A stretch of DNA of 45,578 nucleotides from Streptomyces himastatinicus ATCC 53653 (GTDB lineage Bacteria > Actinomycetota > Actinomycetes > Streptomycetales > Streptomycetaceae), in contig NZ_GG657754.1 of assembly GCF_000158915.1 (NCBI RefSeq), forward strand, positions 3,971,831-4,017,408. The letters run 5' to 3'. A program made the position numbers and the translations under genes. Under the pieces are notes generated by a model, which worked only from the letters and a program-made list of their open reading frames with translations, was not told the DNA's origin and searched no databases. Shown here piece after piece: positions 9,333 to 17,456 of this stretch (positions within the stretch are counted from its first letter, which is position 1; every line of letters starts with the position of its first letter).

Positions 9333-9770
9333 CTAACCAGGCAGCGGCAGCTCGAACCACACCGTTTTTCCGGCCCGCCCGTGGCGGGTGCCCCAGCGCA
9401 GCGCGGCCCGGGCGATCAGCTCCAGCCCCCGGCCGCTCTCGTCCTCCGGGGAGGCCGTACGCGCGTGCGGCGGGTCGTCCAGCGGGTCGGACACCTCGAC
9501 CATCAGCACGGAACGCGGCACGCCGGTTTCGCGACGGGCGTACATGCGCAGCCCGATCGGGCCGCTCGCGTACCGCAGGGCGTTGGTGACCAGTTCGCTC
9601 ACCAGCAGCGCCGTCACATCGCCCAGCGCCGACAGCCCCCAGTCGTCCAGCGCCTGCCGGACCAGCCAGCGGGCGGCGCGCACGGAGCCCGGCTCGGCGG
9701 GGAAGACCCACTCGACGAAACCGGGGGTGGGCCCGGCGGCCGTCCCTGCGCTCTCACTCACGCCGATCAC
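9333..9770 (-). CDS. Stand-alone HATPase, anti-sigma-factor kinase-like
   Basis: A 145-aa ATP-binding protein of the HATPase_c_2 (RsbW/SpoIIAB-like) type. It shows LLVSELVTNALRYASG (N box) and ESGRGLELIARAA (G box), then a WGTRHGRAGKTVWFELPLPG terminus of the kind seen in Streptomyces orphans. The first possible GTG is at 9770; a second in-frame GTG at 9761 has GGGAAG at better spacing and may be the true start. It lies 169 bp upstream of, and in the same direction as, the large SpoIIE-type gene, whose own C-terminus is the same fold. The two may act on the same regulator. No HTH, so not a DNA-binding regulator. Confidence 0.85.
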   Translation of the reverse strand: MIGVSESAGTAAGPTPGFVEWVFPAEPGSVRAARWLVRQALDDWGLSALGDVTALLVSELVTNALRYASGPIGLRMYARRETGVPRSVLMVEVSDPLDDPPHARTASPEDESGRGLELIARAALRWGTRHGRAGKTVWFELPLPG

Positions 9771-9914
9771 TTCCCAGCCGCTACCAGCCGCCGCACCGCC
9801 CTGCCGAAATGGAGGGATTCAGACGGTTCAGAGGGGTTAATCAGCACATACCCGAATTCCGGGCCCGGTACCGCGCCGGGCCGTCCCGGCAGGGCCGAAT
9901 GAGCTCACAGGGGA

Positions 9915-10358
9915 TCAGCGGGCGCGCGGACGGGGGTGTTCCGCGGCGCGCGGACGGGGGTGTTCCGCGGCGCGCAGCCGCCGGACCGCCTCCGCCACCG
10001 CGGGCCGGTCCTCATCCAGCCAGTCGACCTCGTCCACCCGGTCGGGGGTCAGCCAGCGCAGCTCGTCGTGGTCCTCCAGCGGACGCGGCTCGCCGGAGCG
10101 CAGCGCGGCGGTCCACACCCGCAGGACATAGCCGGGCTTCAGCGGCCACTCGCCGGGCAGCGGCTCCAGCGGCTCGACCTCGACGCCCAGCTCCTCGCGC
10201 AGCTCCCGCACCAGGGCCTGCCGCGGGGTCTCACCGGGCTCGGCCTTGCCGCCGGGCAGCTCCCAGCGACCGGCCAGCTCGGGCGGGGCGCTGCGCCGCG
10301 CGGCCAGCAGCCGCCCCTGGTCGAACACCGCTCCGCCCACCACCACGCGCACCGTCAT
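9915..10358 (-). CDS. Nudix hydrolase, MutT-like
   Basis: A 147-aa Nudix protein that should cleave a nucleoside diphosphate linked to another moiety, plausibly 8-oxo-dGTP or a related nucleotide. The full Nudix box is at residues 36-58 (GGKAEPGETPRQAL then VRELREELGVEV), with the REx2EE metal-binding glutamates. The N-terminus MTVRVVVGGAVFDQGRLLAA is typical of short MutT-like enzymes. The extreme C-terminus is unusual: residues RAAEHPRP are encoded twice in tandem by a perfect 24-bp DNA duplication, giving a basic tail. Substrate specificity cannot be assigned. Confidence 0.9.
   Translation of the reverse strand: MTVRVVVGGAVFDQGRLLAARRSAPPELAGRWELPGGKAEPGETPRQALVRELREELGVEVEPLEPLPGEWPLKPGYVLRVWTAALRSGEPRPLEDHDELRWLTPDRVDEVDWLDEDRPAVAEAVRRLRAAEHPRPRAAEHPRPRAR
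9923..9975. repeat. 24-bp perfect tandem duplication in the Nudix 3' end
   Basis: 9923-9946 and 9947-9970 are identical (unit begins CGCGCGGACGGGGG), followed by five bases of a third copy. The unit length is a multiple of three, so it adds eight residues (RAAEHPRP) without shifting the frame. Slippage is the simplest origin. Confidence 0.9.
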
Positions 10359-10488
10359 GCCCGCACTCTAGGCCGTACGCACAGAGCCCGGCGGGCCGGA
10401 TTCTCCCGCCCGGACGAACGGGAGACTCCGGCCCGCCGGCAGCAAGGCCATGTACAGGTGGTACGGACGGCACCTCGGACCGACGGCG

Positions 10489-10676
10489 TCAGCCTGCCTG
10501 TCCGGTCGCGGCGGTCCGCTCGACGACGTAGAGCTGCTCCTGCCCCTGGTCGTCCAGTCGGTCGGCGACCTCCTGGGCCTCCGTCCGCGTGGCGTAGCGG
10601 CCGACGCGATAGCGGTTGCCGTTGCCGTCCTGGCGGATGACGAGGCCATGGGCAGCACAGCGTTGCCGTCACTCAT
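10489..10676 (-). pseudogene. Frameshifted small SPOR-type protein gene
   Basis: Read from the ATG at 10676 (GGAG just upstream), the protein starts MSDGNAVLP and then loses sense. Another frame reads GLVIRQDGNGNRYRVG, then RYATRTEAQEVADRLDDQG and QEQLYVVERTAATGQAG, followed by TGA at 10491-10489. I recognise this as the roughly 60-aa SPOR-domain-containing small protein common in Streptomyces. The two frames join at about 10645-10650, where one base appears to be missing from a Trp-Gly type codon pair. No start codon lies in the second frame after its last stop, so it cannot be translated independently. Either a recent frameshift mutation or a sequencing error in a G-run. Confidence 0.75.
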
Positions 10677-10824
10677 CTCTCCGCCCCCTCCGTTGTGGCG
10701 CACCCGGGCACGCGTCTGGGCGACACCGTTAAGGAAATCCCGTTCCGCATATGCCCGAGCCTACGCCCTACCTTCACGCAGCGGATACGTGTTCTTACAA
10801 CGAGGCACGCATCCGGCCACGCGC

Positions 10825-12477
10825 TCAGGACCGCGTGGAGACCGTCTCCCGGTCCGCCTCGCCGGTCAGCTCCTCGGCCGTGGTGTCGGCCAGCTCGCGC
10901 TCGGCCTCCAGCAGCGTGGGATTGCGCCATGCACTGCGCACGCCCCAGACGTAGAAGCCGAGGGCGATCAGGGTGACGACCAGGATGTCCCAGCCCTCGG
11001 GCAGATAGCCGCGGCCGCCGAACTCCTTGCCGCCGGCCCACGACACCCCGGCCATGACCAACAGGTACGTCACCATCCAGGCGCCCGCCGCCAGATGCGG
11101 CTTCAGTTCGGCCCACGGCTTGCGCAGCTCGTACCAGGCCCAGATCGGCAGGCCGATCGCCATGATGAAGATGACCTTGCCGGTGAGCGGCCAGCGGGCC
11201 CAGTAGAGGACGAGCGAGCCGAAGACCATCGCGATCGGCGCGATGACGGGCATCGCGCGCAGCTTCACCGGGCGCGGCAGGTCCGGGGAGAGCCGCCGCA
11301 GCGACATCACGGCGACCGGTCCGGTGATGTACGAGATGACGGTCGCCACCGAGACGATCTCGGCCAGCGAGCCCCAGCCGCGGAAGACCGCGAGGAACGC
11401 GAACGCGATCACCAGGTTGAGCACCAGCGCCGGGCGCGGAATGCCGGTCTTCGGGTCGACCTTGCCGAAGACGCCGGGCAGGTGGCCGTTCTCCTGGACG
11501 CCCTGGACCATGCGGGAGGTGGTGGCCGCGTAGATCATGCCGGTGCCGGACGGGGAGACGAAGGCGTCCGCGTACAGCAGCAGCGCCAGCCAGTTCAGCC
11601 CCCAGGCGAGGGAGAGGTCGGCGAGCGGGGAGTCGTACGAGAGCTTCGCCCAGCCGCCGTGCGCGAGGTCGGCCGCCGGGACGGCGGTCAGGAACGCGAC
11701 CTGGAGGGCCACGTAGATCACCAGCGCGATGAGGATGGAGCTGATGACGGCCTTGGGCAGCGACTTGCCCGGGTTGCGGGCCTCGCCCGCCATGTTCAGC
11801 GGCGACTGGAAGCCGTTGTACGCCCAGACGATGCCGGAGACGGCGACGGCAGTGAACACCGAGTTCCAGCCGTTCGGCGTGAAGCCGCCGTTGCCGGTGA
11901 CGTTGCCGGTGTCGAAGTGCGCCATCAGCAGGGCGCCCGCGGTCAGGGCCGGGACGACGAGCTTGAAGACGGTGATCGCCGTGTTGGTCTTCGCGAAGAG
12001 GGTGATCGCGAACCAGTTGAGGAAGAAGTAGAAGACCAGCAGCACGGACGCGAGCGCGACACCGCCGCCGGTCAGCTCCTTCCCGTCGTACAGCTCCTTG
12101 GCCCAGCCGAAGTCCCAGGAGCTCATGTACTGGACGGACGCGGTCGCCTCACCGGGGATCACGGAGACGATCGCGATCCAGTTGGCCCAGGCCGCCAGAT
12201 ACCCGGCCAGCGAGCCGTGCGAGTACTGGCCGTACCGCACCATGCCGCCGGCCTTGGGGAACATCGAACCGAGTTCGGAGTACGTCAGGGCGATGGTCAG
12301 GGCGACCGCCGCGCCGATCACCCAGGCAAAGATGGCCGCCGGTCCCGCCAGCGCCGCGGCCCTCGCGGCGCCGAACAGCCAGCCGGAACCGATGATCGAA
12401 CCGAGGCCCACCGCGGTGAGGGCCACCGTGCCGAGTGACCGTTTGTAATGCGAGTGGGAACCCTGCTCCGTCGTCAA
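10825..12477 (-). CDS. APC family amino-acid permease
   Basis: A 550-aa polytopic membrane protein with about 12-14 hydrophobic segments, proposed to import an amino acid by proton symport. Family signs: the unwound helix 1 motif VGLGSIIGSGWLFG (about residues 23-36), ALTYSELGSMFPKAGGMVRYG, and GEARNPGKSLPKAV in the loop after helix 6. The start is TTG at 12477, with GAGGGG just upstream. The C-terminal tail is acidic and charged (ELADTTAEELTGEADRE). Spacing of 386 bp separates it from the next upstream gene, so it is probably a single-gene unit. Substrate not determinable. Confidence 0.9.
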   Translation of the reverse strand: MTTEQGSHSHYKRSLGTVALTAVGLGSIIGSGWLFGAARAAALAGPAAIFAWVIGAAVALTIALTYSELGSMFPKAGGMVRYGQYSHGSLAGYLAAWANWIAIVSVIPGEATASVQYMSSWDFGWAKELYDGKELTGGGVALASVLLVFYFFLNWFAITLFAKTNTAITVFKLVVPALTAGALLMAHFDTGNVTGNGGFTPNGWNSVFTAVAVSGIVWAYNGFQSPLNMAGEARNPGKSLPKAVISSILIALVIYVALQVAFLTAVPAADLAHGGWAKLSYDSPLADLSLAWGLNWLALLLYADAFVSPSGTGMIYAATTSRMVQGVQENGHLPGVFGKVDPKTGIPRPALVLNLVIAFAFLAVFRGWGSLAEIVSVATVISYITGPVAVMSLRRLSPDLPRPVKLRAMPVIAPIAMVFGSLVLYWARWPLTGKVIFIMAIGLPIWAWYELRKPWAELKPHLAAGAWMVTYLLVMAGVSWAGGKEFGGRGYLPEGWDILVVTLIALGFYVWGVRSAWRNPTLLEAERELADTTAEELTGEADRETVSTRS

Positions 12478-12863
12478 CGCCCCTCACGCTCCTTTCGCCC
12501 CCCAGACCTGATGCAAACCGCGCCATCGTACAAGCGAAATAAGGGTGCGCTTTACGGGCTTGAGGACGATCTGAGCTATCGGACATCGCGTGTGATCTAT
12601 GCAACACGTTTATCGGTCTCGTACGAAGGTGCTGGCCAGGCGGTACGGATCGGCACTGGCCGCGGCACCCTCACCGGCGCCGCCATTTCGCTCGGATATC
12701 GCCGAATGCGTTCAATTCGACAAGTCGAGGGCATGGATTCCAAGGCATGGGTTTTGAATAGCGAAGCACGGGGAACAAGGGCCGCCCACGAACCAACAAG
12801 CTCAAATGCAGCTCAAGTTGGCCGTGGGCGGGAGAAAGACCAGCCGAATAAATTACCGGCCTT
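12478..12863. other. Gene-free 386-bp stretch between two permease genes
   Basis: AT-richer than the surroundings and without a credible coding frame. It should hold the promoter of the leftward APC permease: TACGAT on the minus strand (around 12527-12532) could be a -10. Its right part holds the hairpin listed separately. No tRNA or riboswitch is apparent. Confidence 0.5.
12782..12831 (-). terminator. Probable terminator hairpin downstream of the NCS1-type permease gene
   Basis: CCGCCCACG (12782-12790) pairs with CGTGGGCGG (12823-12831), and CCAAC pairs with GTTGG inside it, enclosing an AGCT...AGCT loop. It begins 32 bp beyond the stop of the leftward permease gene, the right place for its terminator. 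It lacks a strong U-tract, as is common in Streptomyces. Confidence 0.6.
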
Positions 12864-14582
12864 TTACCCGTCGCTCGCTCGGACGGTCGGCACCGCCAGG
12901 AGCACCGGCGTCGCGCCGTTCGGCCCCTTGCGGCAGGCGTCGCCGCACTCGGCGTCCAGCGAGCAGCACAGCGAGCACACCGCCCCGGCCCGCACCGGGC
13001 AGTCGGCGATGTCCGGCAGCTCGTACGCCGTCTCGCACTCCGCGCAGGTGTGGACGGCGGTGATGTCCGGCACCTCCACCCCCGGTCCGTTGACCGGGTT
13101 CGGCCGGGCCAGGTAGTAGCGCCCCCGGGTGAGCCAGGCCAGCAGCGGGCTGAGCACCAGCGCCAGACCGCAGGCGATGAAGGTGGAGAACGCCTCGGGC
13201 ACCTCGCCGAACACCCCGAAGAAGGCGATGATCGAAACCGTCGAGGCGATCACCATCGCGCCGAACCCCGCCGGGTTCACCGCGTACAGGTACGCGCGCT
13301 TGAACTCGATGTACTTCGGGCTCAGCCCCAGCGGCTTGTTGATCACCAGATCGGCGGTGACCGCCGCGATCCAGGCGATGCCGACGTTGGAGTAGAAGCC
13401 CAGCAGCTTGTTGAGGGCCGCGAACATGTTCATCTCCATCAGCGTCAGCGCGATGGCGAGGTTGAGGAAGATGTACCAGACCCGGCCGGGGTGACGATGG
13501 GTCACCCGGGAGAAGAAGTTGGACCAGGACAGCGAGCCGCTGTAGGCGTTGGTCACGTTGATCTTGATCTGGGAGACCACGACGAACAGCGCGGCGGCCG
13601 GCAGCGCGACCGACCCGAGCCAGGGCTTCAACGCCTCGATCTGCGGGGCGATCGGCTCCAGGGCGTGGGTCGTGCCGACCGCGCCGAGCGCCACGAAGGC
13701 CAGGAACGCGCCGCCGAGCTGCTTGGCGGCGCCGATCACCACCCAGCCGGGCCCGGCGGCCAGCACCGCCAGATTCCAGCGCCGCCGGTTCTGCTCGGTC
13801 TTGGCGGGCATGAAGCGCAGATAGTCGGCCTGCTCACCGATCTGGGCGATCAGCGAGAGCGCCACGCCGGTGCCGAGCCCGTACCCGATCCAGTCGAACC
13901 CGGAGCCCGCCCCCTCCGTACCGCCGAAGGAGGCGAACGAGGCCCAGGCGTCCGGCCGTTCGAAGGCGAGCACCACGAACGGCAGCACCAGCCCGATCAG
14001 CCACAGCGGCTGCGTCCACGCCTGCACCTTGGCGAGGGCGCCCATCCCGCGGAAGACGATGGGGATGACGATCAGAGTGGTGATCAGATACCCGATGGGG
14101 AGCGGGATGTGGAGGGCCTGATGCATGGCCTGCGCCATGATCGAGCCCTCCAGCGCGAAGAAGATGAAGGTGAAGCTCGCGTAGATGAGCGAGGTCAGCG
14201 TCGATCCGAAGTAGCCGAACCCGGCGCCGCGGGTGATCAGATCCATGTCCAGCCCGTATTTCGCACAGGCGCGCGCGATCGGGATACCGGTCAGGAAGAT
14301 GATCGTCGCCGCGGTGAGGATCGAGGCGAGACCGCTGGTGAAGCCGTACGTGAAGACGATGGACGCGCCGATCGCGAAGTCGGCGAGATAGGCGATACCG
14401 CCGAGCGCCGTCGACGCGACCATGGTCGGCGACCAACGGCGGTACGAGTGCGGCGCGTAGCGCAGCGAATAGTCCTCGCGACTCTCGTCGGCGGCGAGCC
14501 GGGCATAACTGCGCCGCGGCGCGCGGGGCCCGGACGCCTTCTGCTGCGTCTGCGTCTGCCCGGGTGTGACCGTGTCCGTCAT
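12864..14582 (-). CDS. NCS1/purine-cytosine permease-like transporter with Cys-rich tail
   Basis: A 572-aa protein. Residues about 50-500 form some 12 hydrophobic helices with NCS1-type features: RRWSPTMVASTALGGIAYLADFAIG, GLDMDLITRGAGFGYFG and FVVVSQIKINVTNAYSGSLSW. It should be a nucleobase or similar cation symporter. The last 75 residues are unusual: CAEC, then C-x7-C-x2-CC-x5-C-x3-C, with CSLCCSLDAEC recognisable. I recall a similar CSLCC-LD-C segment between NCS1-like transporter domains and histidine kinases in some proteobacterial sensor fusions; here no kinase follows. The start at 14582 is chosen for AGGGGAAG upstream. The tail may bind metal or couple transport to a partner; this is inference. 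Confidence 0.85.
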   Translation of the reverse strand: MTDTVTPGQTQTQQKASGPRAPRRSYARLAADESREDYSLRYAPHSYRRWSPTMVASTALGGIAYLADFAIGASIVFTYGFTSGLASILTAATIIFLTGIPIARACAKYGLDMDLITRGAGFGYFGSTLTSLIYASFTFIFFALEGSIMAQAMHQALHIPLPIGYLITTLIVIPIVFRGMGALAKVQAWTQPLWLIGLVLPFVVLAFERPDAWASFASFGGTEGAGSGFDWIGYGLGTGVALSLIAQIGEQADYLRFMPAKTEQNRRRWNLAVLAAGPGWVVIGAAKQLGGAFLAFVALGAVGTTHALEPIAPQIEALKPWLGSVALPAAALFVVVSQIKINVTNAYSGSLSWSNFFSRVTHRHPGRVWYIFLNLAIALTLMEMNMFAALNKLLGFYSNVGIAWIAAVTADLVINKPLGLSPKYIEFKRAYLYAVNPAGFGAMVIASTVSIIAFFGVFGEVPEAFSTFIACGLALVLSPLLAWLTRGRYYLARPNPVNGPGVEVPDITAVHTCAECETAYELPDIADCPVRAGAVCSLCCSLDAECGDACRKGPNGATPVLLAVPTVRASDG

Positions 14583-14735
14583 GGCGGCTTCCCCTGTCGT
14601 TCGGCGCGTGAGCGGTACGCCAGAGGAAGCTAGGCCGGTCACATGTCGGCAGCCCGCGAGCGGGCGTTGCCGGTCCGTTACGACGAAGAGCCGGACGTAA
14701 ACTCGCGGTCACGCGACCGGGGGTCGCTCCACGCC

Positions 14736-15488
14736 TCACTTCACCGGCAGGTGGTACGCCACCCGGTAGCGCTCGGCCAGGGTCACCACGTCCGCCGTCT
14801 CGACGGGCCGCCCGCCCGCGAAGTACGTACGGGAGATCACGAGCACCACATGGCCCGGCACCCCGCCCAGCGCCAGCACCTCCTCGGCGAGGCCCGGGCG
14901 CGCCCCGACCTCCTCCGCCACGTTGTCCACCACGACGTCGACGGCCGCCATCCGGTCGACCACCCCGCGCCCGGCCAACGGCCCCTCCTCGGGCAGCATC
15001 ACGGGCGTGCGGCCGGTGACGGCGAGCGGCTCCCAGGACGTGGAGAGCATCATCGGCTCGCCCGCCGCCCGGAACAGATACCGGGTACGCATGACGCGCT
15101 CGCCCGGCTCGACCCGCAGCCGCTCGGCGATCTCCGGGCTCGCCTCCTCCTGCTCGCTCCCGCAGTCCCAGGTGCCGCTGACCCGGTCGTCCCCCTGCTC
15201 CTGCCGGAACGGACTGGACTCGCCCCGGGGGTGATAGCCGGTGCGCATCAGACGGCGCGGGACGGGCTGCTCACGCACGTACGTACCCGACCCGGAGCGG
15301 CCCTCGACCAGGCCCTCGGCCATGAGCACCTTGCGCGCTTCGAGGGCGACGGTGTCGGAGACCCCGTACTCCTCGCGGATCCGCGCCTGGGAGGGGAGGC
15401 GGGCATGCGGTGGCAGATCGCCCGCGACGATCTTCTTCCGGAGGTCGTCGGCGACACGGAGGTATGCGGGCTGGTCACCAAAGGCCAC
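14736..15488 (-). CDS. GntR family regulator with UTRA domain
   Basis: A 250-aa DNA-binding repressor. The N-terminal winged helix (about residues 5-70) reads PAYLRVADDLRKKIVAGDLP then LPSQARIREEYGVSDTVALEARKVL and GRSGSGTYV, typical of GntR/HutC regulators. The C-terminal UTRA effector domain (about 95-245) contains ERVMRTRYLFRAAGEP. The start is GTG at 15488 with GGGAG 5 nt upstream. It is divergent from the metallopeptidase gene and upstream of the NCS1-type permease in the same direction, so it may regulate that permease. The ligand is unknown. Confidence 0.9.
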   Translation of the reverse strand: MAFGDQPAYLRVADDLRKKIVAGDLPPHARLPSQARIREEYGVSDTVALEARKVLMAEGLVEGRSGSGTYVREQPVPRRLMRTGYHPRGESSPFRQEQGDDRVSGTWDCGSEQEEASPEIAERLRVEPGERVMRTRYLFRAAGEPMMLSTSWEPLAVTGRTPVMLPEEGPLAGRGVVDRMAAVDVVVDNVAEEVGARPGLAEEVLALGGVPGHVVLVISRTYFAGGRPVETADVVTLAERYRVAYHLPVK

Positions 15489-15672
15489 GTGCACTCCCAG
15501 TGGTTGACAGTCAGCAACAGCTTGACAACCGTCGGTTGCGGATAGCAACTGACGGCCAAAGCTTCACTAGAAGTGGTGAACTCCAGTTCGGGGACGTTTA
15601 TATCGACAGGCATCCGGTTCACCCGGTTTGATGGTGATCATGAGCCCGCAGGCCGCCCATCCGAGGAGAACC
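15489..15672. promoter_or_regulatory. Divergent promoter region with several small dyads
   Basis: Between the GntR gene and the peptidase gene. TTGACA occurs twice 18 bp apart (15504-15509 and 15522-15527). GTTGC-ggata-GCAAC (15535-15549) and TTCAC-tagaagtg-GTGAA (15563-15580) are inverted repeats. GntR regulators usually bind such dyads near their own promoter, so autoregulation is plausible but not shown. Confidence 0.35.
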
Positions 15673-17070
15673 GTGCCCCAGCGACCCGCACGCCTCCTCC
15701 GCGGCGCCCTGCTCCTGGCCCCGCTCCTGCTGCTGAGCACGTCCTGCACCGGACCGTCCCACAAGGCGACCCCGGGCGCGGTGGGCAAGGGTGACCCCCT
15801 CTTCCCCCGCCTCGGCAACGGCGGCTACGACGTCGCCCACTACCGCCTCGCCCTCGACTACACGCCCGGCACCCACCGGCTGCGCGGCACCGCCCGGATC
15901 ACCGCCCGCGCCACCCGCGCCCTCAGCTCCTTCCACCTCGACCTGGCCGGACTGCACGTCCGCGGGACCACCGTGAACGGCCGCCCCGCCCGCGCCACCC
16001 GCGACGGCACCGAGCTGATCCTCACCCCCGCCACCGCCCTCCCCGAGGGCCGCACCTTCACGACGACCGTCGTCTACGACGGCAAGCCGAAGACCCTCAA
16101 GGACCCCGACGGCTCCCGCGAGGGCTGGCTCCGGACCGCCGACGGCGCCGTAGGGCTCGGCGAGCCGACCGGCTCCATGACCTGGTTCCCCGGCAACAAC
16201 CACCCCTCCGACAAGGCCACGTACGACATCACCGTCACCGTCCCGCGGGGCTACGCGGCCGTCTCCAACGGCGAACTCACCCGCCGCGACACCCGCCACG
16301 GCCGCACCACCCACCACTGGCGCACCCGCGACCCCATGGCCACGTACCTGGCCACCGTCGCGATCGGCCGCTTCGACATCCACTCCACCACCGCCCACGG
16401 CCTCCCCCAGTACGTCGCCGTCGACCCCGACGAGGCCGATGCCTCCCGCGACGTCCCCGACCGGATCGCCAAGATCACCGCATGGGAACGCCGCACCTTC
16501 GGCCCCTACCCCTTCGCCTCCACCGGCGCCATCGTCGACCGCCTCCCCGACCTCGGCTACGCCCTGGAAACCCAGACCAAGCCCTACTTCGCCGCCGCCC
16601 CCGACGAGCTGCTGATCGTCCACGAACTCGCCCACCAGTGGTTCGGCAACTCGGTCACCCCGCGCACCTGGAAGGACATGTGGCTCAACGAGGGCTTCGC
16701 CACCTACACCGAATGGCTCTGGACCGAACAGCACCACGGCCGCTCCGCCCAGCAGACCTTCGACGCCTTCTACGACGGCACGGACGACGAGAGCAAGGGC
16801 ATCTGGTCCTTCCCACCCGCCGCCCCGCCCTCCCCCGGCCACGTCTCCGACCCACCCGTCTACGGCCGCGGCGCGATGGCCCTCCACCAACTCCGCCGCT
16901 CGGTCGGCGACCCCGCCTTCTTCCGCATCCTCCGCACCTGGCTGCGGGACCACCGCCACGGCAACGCCGACACGCGCCAGTTCATCGCCCTGTCCGAGCG
17001 CCTCTCCGGCAAGGACCTGGACAAGCTCTTCGACACCTGGCTGTACACCAAGGCCAAGCCGAAGCGATGA
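15673..17070 (+). CDS. M1 family zinc metallopeptidase, lipoprotein
   Basis: A 465-aa secreted aminopeptidase-like enzyme. GTG at 15673 follows GAGGAGAACC; earlier in-frame starts at 15628 onward lack this and would bury the signal peptide. The signal peptide is LLRGALLLAPLLLL with lipobox STSC (Cys near residue 23). The N-terminal beta domain (about 40-245) precedes the catalytic domain with zinc motif HELAHQWFGN (H317, E318, H321) and downstream NEGFATYTEW supplying the Glu ligand. The usual GAMEN substrate motif is represented by GYALETQTK. The C-terminal helical domain of full-length M1 enzymes is missing; this shorter architecture is common among actinobacterial members. Confidence 0.92.
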   Translation: MPQRPARLLRGALLLAPLLLLSTSCTGPSHKATPGAVGKGDPLFPRLGNGGYDVAHYRLALDYTPGTHRLRGTARITARATRALSSFHLDLAGLHVRGTTVNGRPARATRDGTELILTPATALPEGRTFTTTVVYDGKPKTLKDPDGSREGWLRTADGAVGLGEPTGSMTWFPGNNHPSDKATYDITVTVPRGYAAVSNGELTRRDTRHGRTTHHWRTRDPMATYLATVAIGRFDIHSTTAHGLPQYVAVDPDEADASRDVPDRIAKITAWERRTFGPYPFASTGAIVDRLPDLGYALETQTKPYFAAAPDELLIVHELAHQWFGNSVTPRTWKDMWLNEGFATYTEWLWTEQHHGRSAQQTFDAFYDGTDDESKGIWSFPPAAPPSPGHVSDPPVYGRGAMALHQLRRSVGDPAFFRILRTWLRDHRHGNADTRQFIALSERLSGKDLDKLFDTWLYTKAKPKR

Positions 17071-17076
17071 CGCCCG

Positions 17077-17442
17077 TCAGCTGGCGTCCTTCTCGATCGC
17101 CTCGAAGATGTCCGCGTCCGTCTCCCGCTGCCAGCCGGGGAGATCGGGCCAGTCGGCGACATACCCGGGCTTGGGGTCCTCGAAGTGCCGGTACATCTGC
17201 GCGGTCCAGCACGTAGCGACGAACCGCCCCTTCTGCTCCCGCGTAAGGCGCACCGCGTGCCCCTCGCTCACCTCAAGAAACTGCCGCACCTGCGCATACA
17301 CCGCCCCGGCAGCGGCCCGCTCCCACTCCGGGGTGTCCTCCCAGGGCGTCACATAGCCGGGCTTGGGCTCCCCGGGAAAGTGCCGCCGCACCCCCGCGAT
17401 CCAAGCCTCCCGAAACAGCCGCGCACCCTCGGTCTGCGACAT
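17077..17442 (-). CDS. Small protein made of two diverged copies of one unit
   Basis: A 121-aa soluble protein without a recognised function. It consists of two similar halves: an Ala/Arg-rich helix (LFREAWIAGVRRHF), PKPGYV-x-PWEDTPEWER and a helix; then FVATCWTAQMYRHF, PKPGYVADWPDLPGWQRE and a helix. The shared core is HF-x2-PKPGYV-x2-W-x-D-x-P-x-W-x-R-E. AAAGGGG lies 5 nt before the ATG at 17442; another ATG at 17457 overlaps the upstream stop as ATGA. It directly follows the XRE-TPR regulator gene and is surely cotranscribed with it, so it may be that regulator's partner or target. This is inference. Confidence 0.75.
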   Translation of the reverse strand: MSQTEGARLFREAWIAGVRRHFPGEPKPGYVTPWEDTPEWERAAAGAVYAQVRQFLEVSEGHAVRLTREQKGRFVATCWTAQMYRHFEDPKPGYVADWPDLPGWQRETDADIFEAIEKDAS

Positions 17443-17456
17443 CCCTGCCCCTTTCA

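Noticed and set aside
10450..12438. 662-codon plus-strand open frame opposite the APC permease
   Set aside because: The opposite strand encodes a clear permease. This frame gives only Gly/Arg/Asp-rich sequence typical of antisense frames.
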